This document shows, piece after piece, positions 46,603 through 54,948 of a DNA stretch of 64,000 bases. The DNA lies in the NCBI RefSeq assembly GCF_003991195.1, contig NZ_RCWL01000002.1, forward strand, positions 62,001 through 126,000. The letters run 5' to 3'. The position numbers and the translations under genes are program-made. The notes under the pieces were generated by a model, which was not told the DNA's origin, made no database searches, and saw nothing but the letters and a program-made list of their open reading frames with translations. Position 1 is the first letter of the stretch. Each line of letters opens with the position of its first letter. The DNA is from Gynurincola endophyticus (GTDB lineage Bacteria; Bacteroidota; Bacteroidia; Chitinophagales; Chitinophagaceae).

Positions 46603-47241
46603 TTAAGACAATACATTGAGCCTGATCGCTTTTGCCACCGCCTCATTCATAGAATGAACCTGTAATTTTTCGTAAATGCTGCGGATATACTGGCGAACTG
46701 TATTGATAGATATTTCGAGGTTATTAGCGATCATCTTGTAGCTGTTGCCGTCAACAAGTGATTGCAGAATATCTTTTTCTCTTTTGGTTAATTTGTAATC
46801 TGTAGTATTAACCTGTCTGATTGCTGCAAAAGCCCTCATCATCTTTCTGGCAATGGTTGGGCTCATCGGTGATCCCCCATCTACGGTATCAAGAATGGCT
46901 TCTATTATTTTTTCCGGGCTGGATTTTTTTAGCAGATACCCTTTTGCACCCAGGCAAATACTTTCAAAAACATGGTGGTCATCTTCAAAAACGGTTAGCA
47001 TAATCACCGGTACACCAGGTTGTTTTTCCATAATATGCTTCAATCCAAAAAAGCCATTGGCTTCCGGCATATCAATATCCATCAGTACTACATCAGGGCG
47101 GTAGAAATCCATGATCTTTTCTATCTTGAGGCAATTTTCCCAACCGCCAACACAATTTAACCCTTTACCCGTTTGTTCTAATAACGCGATGAGCTGCTCA
47201 CGTAAAAGAGCATTGTCTTCAAAAATAGCAACGTTTATCAT
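46603..47241 (-). CDS. NarL/FixJ-type response regulator
   Basis: The 212-residue protein has a receiver domain (VAIFEDNALLREQLIALL, Asp55 in VVLMDIDMPEANG, MLTVFEDD, GAKGYLLKKSSPE) and a LuxR-type helix-turn-helix (LTKREKDILQSLVDGNSYKMIANNLEISINTVRQYIRSIYEKL). It is phosphorylated by the histidine kinase whose gene lies 57 bases upstream on the same strand. The regulon is unknown; neighbouring lipoprotein genes on the other strand are candidates. Confidence 0.95.
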   Translation of the reverse strand: MINVAIFEDNALLREQLIALLEQTGKGLNCVGGWENCLKIEKIMDFYRPDVVLMDIDMPEANGFFGLKHIMEKQPGVPVIMLTVFEDDHHVFESICLGAKGYLLKKSSPEKIIEAILDTVDGGSPMSPTIARKMMRAFAAIRQVNTTDYKLTKREKDILQSLVDGNSYKMIANNLEISINTVRQYIRSIYEKLQVHSMNEAVAKAIRLNVLS

Positions 47242-47298
47242 AACCGATGATTAAAAGTATAAAGTAAGTAGCTTTTATTCCGATTGACAACTACATTA

Positions 47299-49491
47299 TC
47301 ATGCGTAAGGAAACTGCGCTGTAACAGTTGTTCCGTTCTCATTGCTTTTGATTTCAAAAACGCCTTGTTGTCTTTCAGTACGGCTTTTCATATTTTTCAA
47401 TCCGTTTCCTTTTTTTAGCGTATCGGCTTCAAATCCTATACCGTTATCTTTAACAATAAGTTGCAGATATTGTGCAGATTTTACCAGTTTGATGGAAATA
47501 TTGGTGGCTTGTGAATATTTGGCCATGTTGTTCACTGCTTCTTTAAAAACAAGATACAGATCCCTGCGTTTTTCAGCAGACAGTTTTACCTTTTCAAAAC
47601 TCTCATCTACGCTAAAATAATATTGTATCTGTTGCGGTTCAAGTACATTGGCAGCAAATTCTTTCATGCGTACAACAATCTGCGAGAAAATGTCATTCTG
47701 AGGATTCATACTCCATACAATATCACTGATATTCTCCATTACTGATTGTGTATTCTCTTGTATTTTCTTTACCTGATTTTTAGATTCCGCTTCATGTAAC
47801 TGATTGATGGTGGAGTAAGACAATAGATTGATAGCAGTAAGTGTACTGCCCACCTCATCGTGTAACTCTGCTGAAATGCGGCTTCTTTCTTTCAATAGCA
47901 GGTTTTTTTGATCCAGTTTCTTTTTGAGCAATGTTCGGTTGAGAATAAACAAAAACAGTATAACTGCAATCAGCAATAACACTATTACCAGATTGCGTTT
48001 GAGCTGTTCATTCTGTATTTTTTCTTCTTTTATCAGATTTTCCTGAGCTGCTATCCATTTTGTTTGTTCCAGATTTTTTACTTCTGCTTCATGAAGGCTA
48101 AGTGATTTAGCCTGTTGTTCTATTTTCAGGTTACTGATAATCTGCTCCTGTGTGAGCAGTTGAATTTCTTTCTCTTTCTGAGCTGCTTCTATTGAGTATC
48201 CCCGCAGCAGTGCATTCTTTTTTTCTAATTCAAGTTGCTGTATTTTTTGTTCGGTGGCGAGTTTGTTTATTTCTGCCTGTTTTTTTTCGGTCTGGTACTG
48301 CACTTCCAGTTCGTTGAAATCTTTACGCGATTTTTCATTAATTATACTGTCTTTATAAGCATGAAACTTTTCGAGAAAGGGATATGCTTTTGCTTTATCA
48401 TTCTTCACCTGCGCATGATAAAAGTTCAACGATCCGTACCAATCACGCAGGGCATCCCTGTCATTATCATTTAGTGCCAATGAATAGCTTTCATCATAAT
48501 AACGGTTCATCAGGTCTTCATTGCCGGTATAGCCCGCAAACATAGCCCCCATTCTGATATAACGGTGCAACTTTGGTTGTTCTATCTTCCGGCCTTCGGC
48601 AATGGCCTGTTCCATGTATTTTAAAGCATTTTCCCTGTCTTTTTTTACGTGGTAAACCAATGATAAATCTACCAGACTGATAAATTTTGTTTCTTTTTTG
48701 GCAGACCGGGGTACGTATTCTGCGGATTTTGAGAAATATTTAATAGCGTTCTCAATATCTCCGCTCATCTGATACATCCGGGCAAGATTACTCAATTGTA
48801 CAATGAGTTCTTCATAATCCTTTTTGTTTTCTATAATAGCGATGCCTTTTCCCGCATAATCAATCGCACGTTCTTTCTCTCCCATTAAAAATGAAGTACT
48901 TGCCAATTCTCCGTACAGTCGCCCTGCACTTGCCTCATCATCCAGCTGGTCATAAATACGCAAAGCTTTCAGAAAACCGGCATTGGCTTCTACATATTGA
49001 GAATTTTTAGACTTCAATTGACCATACAGGTACCAGATTTCAGCTAGTACAGGTAAACAGTCGGGAGTGCGTTCAGCAAGGTGAATACCTTCATCCAGCA
49101 ACCGGAAGGCTTCAGGATAATTTTTCCCTGTAGACTGATACCAGGTTGCTTTTAACTTCAACAGGTGCAGCTTCTGTATATTCTGTCGCACAACATCTTT
49201 TGGAGTAAACTTTTCTATCTCCGTCCAGTCGGGTTCACCAGATGCAAAACCACCATTTGTTATGGTATAATGGGTTTTCTTAATCAGTGACAAAGCCGCA
49301 GCAAAGTCGTTTTGCTCTTTTACTGATTGAGCATATAAAGCATCCAGTACCTGCATTGATTTGTTATGCTCAAACTGCTGATGATATTGCCTTGCCTCGT
49401 CCAGTTTTTGTTCCAGATACCGGTCGTTCACCGTTTGGGAAACGGCAAATAATGGCATGCAGGCTAATAAGCAATGCAGATAGCGGATCAT
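47299..49491 (-). CDS. TPR-containing sensor histidine kinase (HisKA_3 type)
   Basis: The 730-residue protein has a signal peptide (ending LFAVSQ) and a periplasmic array of tetratricopeptide repeats (about 25-400, e.g. ASAGRLYGELASTSFLMGEKERAIDYAGKG cut over two helices). A coiled coil (about 400-500, rich in K/E/Q), one membrane helix (LVIVLLLIAVILFLFIL, about 505-521), a HisKA_3 dimerisation domain with His544 in ISAELHDEVGSTL and an HATPase (VFKEAVNNMAKYS, VKDNGIGF, GLKNMKSRTE) follow. It pairs with the NarL-type regulator downstream. The external signal is unknown. Confidence 0.95.
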   Translation of the reverse strand: MIRYLHCLLACMPLFAVSQTVNDRYLEQKLDEARQYHQQFEHNKSMQVLDALYAQSVKEQNDFAAALSLIKKTHYTITNGGFASGEPDWTEIEKFTPKDVVRQNIQKLHLLKLKATWYQSTGKNYPEAFRLLDEGIHLAERTPDCLPVLAEIWYLYGQLKSKNSQYVEANAGFLKALRIYDQLDDEASAGRLYGELASTSFLMGEKERAIDYAGKGIAIIENKKDYEELIVQLSNLARMYQMSGDIENAIKYFSKSAEYVPRSAKKETKFISLVDLSLVYHVKKDRENALKYMEQAIAEGRKIEQPKLHRYIRMGAMFAGYTGNEDLMNRYYDESYSLALNDNDRDALRDWYGSLNFYHAQVKNDKAKAYPFLEKFHAYKDSIINEKSRKDFNELEVQYQTEKKQAEINKLATEQKIQQLELEKKNALLRGYSIEAAQKEKEIQLLTQEQIISNLKIEQQAKSLSLHEAEVKNLEQTKWIAAQENLIKEEKIQNEQLKRNLVIVLLLIAVILFLFILNRTLLKKKLDQKNLLLKERSRISAELHDEVGSTLTAINLLSYSTINQLHEAESKNQVKKIQENTQSVMENISDIVWSMNPQNDIFSQIVVRMKEFAANVLEPQQIQYYFSVDESFEKVKLSAEKRRDLYLVFKEAVNNMAKYSQATNISIKLVKSAQYLQLIVKDNGIGFEADTLKKGNGLKNMKSRTERQQGVFEIKSNENGTTVTAQFPYA

Positions 49492-49610
49492 AATTGTTTT
49501 TAATTACGAATTTAAAAAGTTTAGAGCGAATACCCGAACTGTCTTTTACGCATCATCATGCTATAAAAAACCCTGACTCTTTGTGCAAATTTTGCTGAAA
49601 ATAAACACTT

Positions 49611-50102
49611 ATGCGTAAGATCTTTTTATTGATTGCCATTTGTTTTTACGTAAGCCTGACAGCTTGTAACCGAAGTGAAAACAACTCTTCTGAAACAGCA
49701 CCCGCTTACATAAGGCTGAGCATAGCCGGAAAAACCTGGAGCTCAGACGGAACAACGATCATCGGCAACTCTTTTGCTGAAGGTAAGCACAATTTTACAC
49801 TTGCAGGCAGTGATCAGACCTTCGAAGGACAAACATCCAGACTCTCAATCATATTTTCTACCACCACCGAAATAACTACCGGCACTTATGTGCTTAATGA
49901 GCTGGACGGAAGTGCTTCTATTACTCAGGTAGACGGAAAAACCTATCTGACAGGAAGAGCAAACAACTTCGTAATACAAATCACAGAAGTAGCCGGCTCC
50001 GGTTCTTCTAAAAAATTCAAAGGAACATTTTCAGGCCAACTGACCGGTCCGGCTCCGGGCGATCGTGTTACAATAACGAATGGCGAGTTTTCTTCCTTAT
50101 AA
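49611..50102 (+). CDS. Small hypothetical lipoprotein, 163 residues
   Basis: A signal peptide with lipobox SLTAC (Cys at residue 19) is followed by a beta-rich domain (YIRLSIAGKTWSSDGTTIIG, SRLSIIFSTTTEITTGTYVLNE, SSKKFKGTFSGQLTG) resembling the small DUF6252-type lipoproteins common in Bacteroidota, though I cannot fix the family. It lies divergent to the histidine kinase gene and starts a run of six plus-strand envelope genes, so the regulator pair may control it. Confidence 0.75.
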   Translation: MRKIFLLIAICFYVSLTACNRSENNSSETAPAYIRLSIAGKTWSSDGTTIIGNSFAEGKHNFTLAGSDQTFEGQTSRLSIIFSTTTEITTGTYVLNELDGSASITQVDGKTYLTGRANNFVIQITEVAGSGSSKKFKGTFSGQLTGPAPGDRVTITNGEFSSL

Positions 50103-50124
50103 GCAAAAAAATAAATCATTAATT

Positions 50125-50892
50125 ATGAACAAGTTAAAATATTTGCTACTATCTATTTGCTTTACTACACTTTTTAGTTGCAGTAAAGAAGAGGAAGACA
50201 ACCGCAAAACTTACCTTACAATACACAAACACGGTGCGGGTCAGATAGAGTATACCTATGATGGAAACGATCAACTGATAGGCGAAACCTATAAAAAAAG
50301 TGACGGCGCCACAGATATTCATCTTACCTATCGCCAGTTCAACGCTGCGGGAATGCCTGAAAGAATAGATTATAATTTTCCGGCAAATCCTTCGCATAAA
50401 CCTTATTTATTGGTTGAATATGATGCCAACGCAAGGCCAGCCAAAGTAACCAATTACGCTACTGACGGTATATCCGGCCCTTACGACACCTATAACTATA
50501 CCACTGGCAGAATTGAATACAGAACTTTTAATGTTAGCGGTGCACAACAGTATCTGAGAATATACTCAATAGACAATGCAGGAAATGTAACGTCTATGAA
50601 CTCTTTAAATGCAGATAATGTATCTACCTGGAGGTTGGTATTTACAGGATATGATAACAAGAAAGCTCCTGAACATCCCTACAAATACCTGTCGATAGCA
50701 CTCAATGAAACACCCAACTTTTTTTCGGTCAACAACTATACCGGGTACGAGGCATACAACTATGCTGTGTTAGATGCCCGGTATTCATGTACTTACACCT
50801 ATAACCAGAACGAATATGCAACAGAAAGAGTAACGACCGACCTGCTCTCTAATGCATCTTTCCAGGAAATTTATGAATTTATAAAACGATAA
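50125..50892 (+). CDS. Lipoprotein with YD/RHS-like beta strands, paralogue 1
   Basis: The start is ATG 50125, which directly opens the signal peptide (MNKLKYLLLSICFTTLFSCSK, Cys at 19); 255 residues. After NRKTYLT it has recurring strands of the form YTYDGNDQLIGETYKKSDGA and VEYDANARPAKVTNYATDG, like the YD repeats of RHS proteins but short and irregular. It is homologous to the next two genes (common D/N-RKTYLT opening and similar lengths). The function is unknown; such lipoproteins may be surface-exposed. Confidence 0.8.
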   Translation: MNKLKYLLLSICFTTLFSCSKEEEDNRKTYLTIHKHGAGQIEYTYDGNDQLIGETYKKSDGATDIHLTYRQFNAAGMPERIDYNFPANPSHKPYLLVEYDANARPAKVTNYATDGISGPYDTYNYTTGRIEYRTFNVSGAQQYLRIYSIDNAGNVTSMNSLNADNVSTWRLVFTGYDNKKAPEHPYKYLSIALNETPNFFSVNNYTGYEAYNYAVLDARYSCTYTYNQNEYATERVTTDLLSNASFQEIYEFIKR

Positions 50893-50895
50893 CAC

Positions 50896-51684
50896 ATGAA
50901 AATCTCCAAAATCATTTCAATACTTACCTGTCTGGCAATGCTGATCGCCTGTCAAAAAGATAAAGAACCGTTGCCCGACACCCGCAAAACATATCTGACC
51001 AGAATAACCACCGGAGAAGCAATTATAAATTTCACTTACGACAGTGAAAACAGGCTCGTGAAAGAAGAAACAGTCTATCCCTCCGGAATATATCCAACCC
51101 GTATTGTTGAGTATTCACTCTTCGATGATCATGGTAACGCAAGAAGGGTAACCGGATATAATGCTACTACTCCTGACAACAGAACCTATCAGGAAGCCGA
51201 GTATGACAGCCAGAACCGCATCACAAGACGTACTACCTTATTCAATGAAGGCGGTACCCTTGTGGTATTCAGATATGCAACCTATGCCTATTCAGGAAAC
51301 TTCATTGAAAAGAAGACTTTTGACAACGCTCATAATCAGATCAACGAGTCTGTATATGGCTACGATGATAATGACAATATTCTCTACGAGCGTAATTATA
51401 ACGAACGTGGCGAACAAACTTTCCGCAGAAATTACACGGCTCATGATGACAAACATTCTTTCAAAGAATTTCTCAGCCCTTTCTCTGACTGGAAATTGCA
51501 AATCGGTATAAATAATGCGCTGACTTATACAAACACTTTTCCTGCATCAGGTGGTGGAAGTTTAATCATCAATTACACGCTGGTTCATGAATATAACGAA
51601 GATGGTTATGTTACAAAAACAACCACCACTGCTTCAGACGGAGGTGGCAGCCAACACAATACCTATCAATATGAAAAATGGTAA
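50896..51684 (+). CDS. Lipoprotein with YD/RHS-like beta strands, paralogue 2
   Basis: The 262-residue protein has lipobox MLIAC (Cys at 19) and the linker QKDKEPLPDTRKTYLT. Repeated strand pairs (FTYDSENRLVKEETVYPSG, EYDSQNRITRRTTLFNEGG, YGYDDNDNILYERNYNERG) mark it as a paralogue of the flanking genes. It starts four bases after the previous stop and is four bases from the next start, so all are one operon. Confidence 0.8.
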   Translation: MKISKIISILTCLAMLIACQKDKEPLPDTRKTYLTRITTGEAIINFTYDSENRLVKEETVYPSGIYPTRIVEYSLFDDHGNARRVTGYNATTPDNRTYQEAEYDSQNRITRRTTLFNEGGTLVVFRYATYAYSGNFIEKKTFDNAHNQINESVYGYDDNDNILYERNYNERGEQTFRRNYTAHDDKHSFKEFLSPFSDWKLQIGINNALTYTNTFPASGGGSLIINYTLVHEYNEDGYVTKTTTTASDGGGSQHNTYQYEKW

Positions 51685-51688
51685 ACCC

Positions 51689-52441
51689 ATGAATGCGATA
51701 AAAATTTTATCAATATTAATGTGCCTGTCAACTTTTATCTGTTGTAAAAAAAGTAATGATCAACAGCATGATAACCGAAAAACTTATCTGACTAAGTTAA
51801 CTAACATAAATGGTACAACAATATTCAATTACAATCCGGAAAACAAGTTAGCTTCCATCACATTTACTGCTACTGACGGCACCATTACAACACAGACTTA
51901 TTCCGATTTTAACGCTGCAGGTCTTCCTACAAAATCAACAATTGTTCAGGCAGGCGAAACGACCACAAAAGAAATGGAATATGACGGTCAGAACCGGCTG
52001 GTTAAAATAACCGTCAGAGAAGCGGACGCTATTTACAAAACCTCCGTTTACTCCTATACTTCGAACTCTATGGAGTATAGTAATTACAGTTCTTCCGGTT
52101 CTCTCTGGGGAAGATTTGTATATACTTTTGATGTAAAAGGAAATGTTTCCGGATACACGGTATACAATTCATCCAACGTATTAACTGAAAGAATCACCTG
52201 CAATGCCTACGATGATAAAAAATCTTTAAAAGAATTTTATTATCACGAAGATACCCGGCCTTTTATGAGTTTTAATAACAATAATCTTTCTGAAATGCAA
52301 TCCGTATCAGGAGGTACAGAAACTTACACACATACCTACACGCATGAATATAATCAGGACGGTTATCCTACTAAAAGGACCTTACGAATTATGCCTACCG
52401 AATTTGAAACAACGGTAACTTATGAATATACCAAACGATAA
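51689..52441 (+). CDS. Lipoprotein with YD/RHS-like beta strands, paralogue 3
   Basis: The start is ATG 51689 (MNAIKILSILMCLSTFICCKK), which opens the signal peptide; a longer frame from 51587 would run inside the preceding gene. The protein has 250 residues. Features shared with the two preceding genes: DNRKTYLT after the lipid-bearing Cys, NYNPENKLASITFTATDG, EYDGQNRLVKITVREAD and a C-terminal HEYNQDGYPTKRTL like HEYNEDGYVTKTTT in paralogue 2. It probably arose by tandem duplication. Confidence 0.8.
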   Translation: MNAIKILSILMCLSTFICCKKSNDQQHDNRKTYLTKLTNINGTTIFNYNPENKLASITFTATDGTITTQTYSDFNAAGLPTKSTIVQAGETTTKEMEYDGQNRLVKITVREADAIYKTSVYSYTSNSMEYSNYSSSGSLWGRFVYTFDVKGNVSGYTVYNSSNVLTERITCNAYDDKKSLKEFYYHEDTRPFMSFNNNNLSEMQSVSGGTETYTHTYTHEYNQDGYPTKRTLRIMPTEFETTVTYEYTKR

Positions 52442-52451
52442 AACACTCATT

Positions 52452-52901
52452 ATGAAAATGAACCACTTTTCACCAGTAACGAAGAAACCGGTGACCAGCT
52501 TTTTTAATACGTTTTTTTTCGCGTCTATTTTAATTTTGGCTTCATGTAAAAAGGATAAAGACAAAGCCACTGATATTCGCGATCATCTCACTTCGGGCAA
52601 CTGGTATCTGCAGTCTACCTCCTATAGCACCACCAGCGCCTGCAGCCGCAGATCCTACTTCAGGTTTAATGCAGACGGTACCATCTTATCACAATCATTT
52701 GAAATGAGTGAAGGAATTTGTACAGATTATGGACAATCTGAAGGAACCTATACACTGACCGACAATAAATACCTTACTATTAATGGAGCTTCTATGTCAT
52801 GGGCTGTTGAAATAATAAGTATTAGTCATGATGCAATGGCATTCGAGGCAAGTTCGGGTGGGGAAACACAAAGACTGTTCTTTGATAAAACCGAAGGATA
52901 A
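52452..52901 (+). CDS. Lipocalin-like small lipoprotein
   Basis: From ATG 52452 the protein has 149 residues: a long N-terminus with hydrophobic stretch and lipobox (ILILASC), then DIRDHLTSGNWYLQSTSYSTT and YFRFNADGTILSQSFEMSEG and GTYTLTDNKYLTINGASMSW. This is the lipocalin-like pattern (GxWxL ... F..DGT ... Y.L....L.I) frequent in Bacteroidota. It begins 10 bases after the third paralogue, in the same operon. The ligand is unknown. Confidence 0.75.
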   Translation: MKMNHFSPVTKKPVTSFFNTFFFASILILASCKKDKDKATDIRDHLTSGNWYLQSTSYSTTSACSRRSYFRFNADGTILSQSFEMSEGICTDYGQSEGTYTLTDNKYLTINGASMSWAVEIISISHDAMAFEASSGGETQRLFFDKTEG

Positions 52902-52940
52902 ATTTTTCATTCACCGTTTTATAAAAATGCAGTTAATACA

Positions 52941-54272
52941 ATGAAAACACATATAACTAATCAATATCTATGGGTGATAGCCCTGTTATTATGTGCAGGC
53001 AACGTCCATGCGCAGTTTGTAAAAGGATTGGGAGATAAAGCTAAAAAAGCCGCCGAACGTACGGTAGAACGACGCGTAGAAAGAGAAAGCTCTAAAAAAA
53101 CAGACCAGGCTATTGACAGTATATTCAGTGGTAAAAAAAATAAGAAAAAGGAAAAATCAACCGGAAATATTCCGGAAAATAAAAACAATCCTGTAAGCAA
53201 TACAGATCAACAAAACCCTGATAAGATAAACAGTAACCCGGACTTTGAGCCTGGTAGCAAAGTGCTGTTTGTTGAAAACTTTACAGACGACAAAGAAGGA
53301 GACCTGCCCGTTAACTGGAATACAACAGGTTCAGCTAAAGTAACCAGGATGGCAGGAAGTGATGCAAAGTGGATGGAGCTTTCTTCGCCAGGGGTTTTCA
53401 TATGGGATAAAGTAAAAAATCTCCCTGAAAATTTCACGCTTGAATTTGATCTTTACGTGCCTTCTACGTTTTCATATTACGATTATCCGCTCTGGATCGT
53501 TATCGGAAATATGAAAAACAAAAGGGAACTGATGATTTGGGAAAAGTATAAAGAAAAAAGAGGGAAAGAAAAAAGAAACGGCTTACTACTGATGCTGCAT
53601 CCACAGGAAGAAGGTGGTAAAAAATCAGGCTACAGTGAATATGAAATCTGGGAGAACAGCGAAAAAATTGCCTTCAACAAAATAAAATCACTTAACCGCT
53701 TCAACGTAAACAACAATAAGGTTAAAGTGCAGATTTGGAAACAAAAACAAAGACTGCGCATGTATATGGGTGAACAGAAAATCTGGGATTTACCACAGGC
53801 ATTTGAGAGCGGCCAAGTACTGAACACCCTATTATTCAGTCGTTATGAAGCAAAAGACGGCAATTACTTTTATATTTCAAATGTTAGGCTTGCCTCTTCA
53901 GATGACGATGCCCGTTCAAAAATACTGAACGAAGGCAGGTATTCTACCAATGCCATTTTGTTCAGTACCAATTCATCAGCCATACAGCCATCATCTGATG
54001 CAACCCTACAGGAAATCGCAGCCATACTGAAAGAAAATCCTTCTTTAAAACTGACCATCATAGGACATACCGATAACGCCGGGCAAAAGGAAAATAATTT
54101 AGCGCTTTCGAAACAAAGGGCAGCATCCGTAAAAAATGAATTGACAAAAAAATATGGTATAGCAACCGACAGGCTCATCACTGATGGAAAAGGTGACACC
54201 GAAGCTGTTTCGGACAATACTACACCGGAAGGTAAGGCTCAGAACAGAAGAGTGGAGTTTTTGCGGAATTAG
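52941..54272 (+). CDS. OmpA-family protein with N-terminal coiled region
   Basis: The 443-residue exported protein has a signal peptide ending VHAQ and a charged helical segment (KAKKAAERTVERRVERESSKK). A beta-sandwich of concanavalin-like appearance covers about 110-320 (LEFDLYVPSTFSYYDYPLWIVIG). A C-terminal OmpA/MotB peptidoglycan-binding domain has ILFSTNSSAIQPSSDATL, IIGHTDNAG, LSKQRAASVKNEL and NRRVEFL. It should bridge the outer membrane or periplasm to peptidoglycan. It ends the envelope-gene run that begins at 49611. Confidence 0.88.
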   Translation: MKTHITNQYLWVIALLLCAGNVHAQFVKGLGDKAKKAAERTVERRVERESSKKTDQAIDSIFSGKKNKKKEKSTGNIPENKNNPVSNTDQQNPDKINSNPDFEPGSKVLFVENFTDDKEGDLPVNWNTTGSAKVTRMAGSDAKWMELSSPGVFIWDKVKNLPENFTLEFDLYVPSTFSYYDYPLWIVIGNMKNKRELMIWEKYKEKRGKEKRNGLLLMLHPQEEGGKKSGYSEYEIWENSEKIAFNKIKSLNRFNVNNNKVKVQIWKQKQRLRMYMGEQKIWDLPQAFESGQVLNTLLFSRYEAKDGNYFYISNVRLASSDDDARSKILNEGRYSTNAILFSTNSSAIQPSSDATLQEIAAILKENPSLKLTIIGHTDNAGQKENNLALSKQRAASVKNELTKKYGIATDRLITDGKGDTEAVSDNTTPEGKAQNRRVEFLRN

Positions 54273-54377
54273 CAATGTTACATAACACAGATCTATAAAA
54301 CACACATTATGTGCATCTTATGACGCAAATCAAATTTGTTACTCTGGTAAAAAAATCGTATCTTTTAAGGATGGGGC

Positions 54378-54410
54378 GATAAAGCCTCTGTGCGAACAGA
54401 TTTTTTTATC
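54378..54410 (+). terminator. Terminator-like hairpin after the OmpA-family gene
   Basis: GATAAA (54378-54383) pairs with TTTATC (54405-54410) around an inner stem TCTGT-GCGA-ACAGA (54387-54400) that runs directly into seven T. It lies about 105 bases past the OmpA-type stop codon. Confidence 0.5.
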
Positions 54411-54461
54411 ACCGGGTAATGCACTGCTTTATGGCAGCCTATATTTGACAGGTGAAATTTT

Positions 54462-54568
54462 CCGCTGATTTTCGCAGATAAGTTATAGATGATTGAATGT
54501 AATTCAGTGTGTAGCTGTGCTGAATCAATCATGTGAATAACAGCGGTGCTATCGGCATAATCTGCGGG
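54462..54568. repeat. Imperfect inverted repeat of the common Bacteroidota intergenic type
   Basis: CCGCTGATTTTCGCAGAT (54462-54479) and ATCGGCATAATCTGCGGG (54551-54568) are imperfect complements. The words GCTGATTTTCGCAGAT and AATCTGCGGGAGA recur in many Bacteroidota genomes as an intergenic repeat; this is recalled, not searched. The stretch 54273-54656 otherwise has no gene. Confidence 0.45.
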
Positions 54569-54620
54569 AGAATTGAATATTTTAAGCGTAAAAAACTTAG
54601 CAGTGGTTATTGGTTATAAA

Positions 54621-54649
54621 AAAATCCTTCTCAATTTGAGAAGGATTTT
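54621..54649 (-). terminator. Terminator of the tRNA-Arg gene
   Basis: A 13-bp stem (54621-54633 with 54637-54649), a 3-base loop and a T run on the minus strand, beginning eight bases after the tRNA 3' end. Confidence 0.85.
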
Positions 54650-54656
54650 GCTTTAG

Positions 54657-54730
54657 TGAACCGGATTGGATTCGAACCAATGACCTACTGCTTAGAAGGC
54701 AGTTGCTCTATCCAGCTGAGCTACCGGTCC
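54657..54730 (-). tRNA. tRNA-Arg (anticodon UCU)
   Basis: A full cloverleaf can be drawn on the minus strand: acceptor stem GGACCGG/CCGGTTC (one G-U), D arm GCTC/GAGC, anticodon arm ACTGC-CTTCTAA-GCAGT with anticodon TCT, variable AGGTC, T arm ATTGG-TTCGAAT-CCAAT and discriminator A. The CCA end is not encoded. It reads AGA codons. The 34 bases 54678-54711 recur at 34225-34258. Confidence 0.97.
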
Positions 54731-54948
54731 GTCCGCTAAAGGATGGCAAAAGTAAAAAATGATTTCATTTACACAAAAAAAATTTCATAAAAAATTGAAA
54801 TTTAATTGTTCATGGTATTTGAAATGCAGTCTGGAAAAGCATTTCCACTCAAAAAAAAATTTAGCACCACTCCTACAATGAAAATTATCCCTCTTTTTTG
54901 CAGGAACATTCTCAATTGTTTTCTACTTTCGCCACTCAAGTTTTAATC

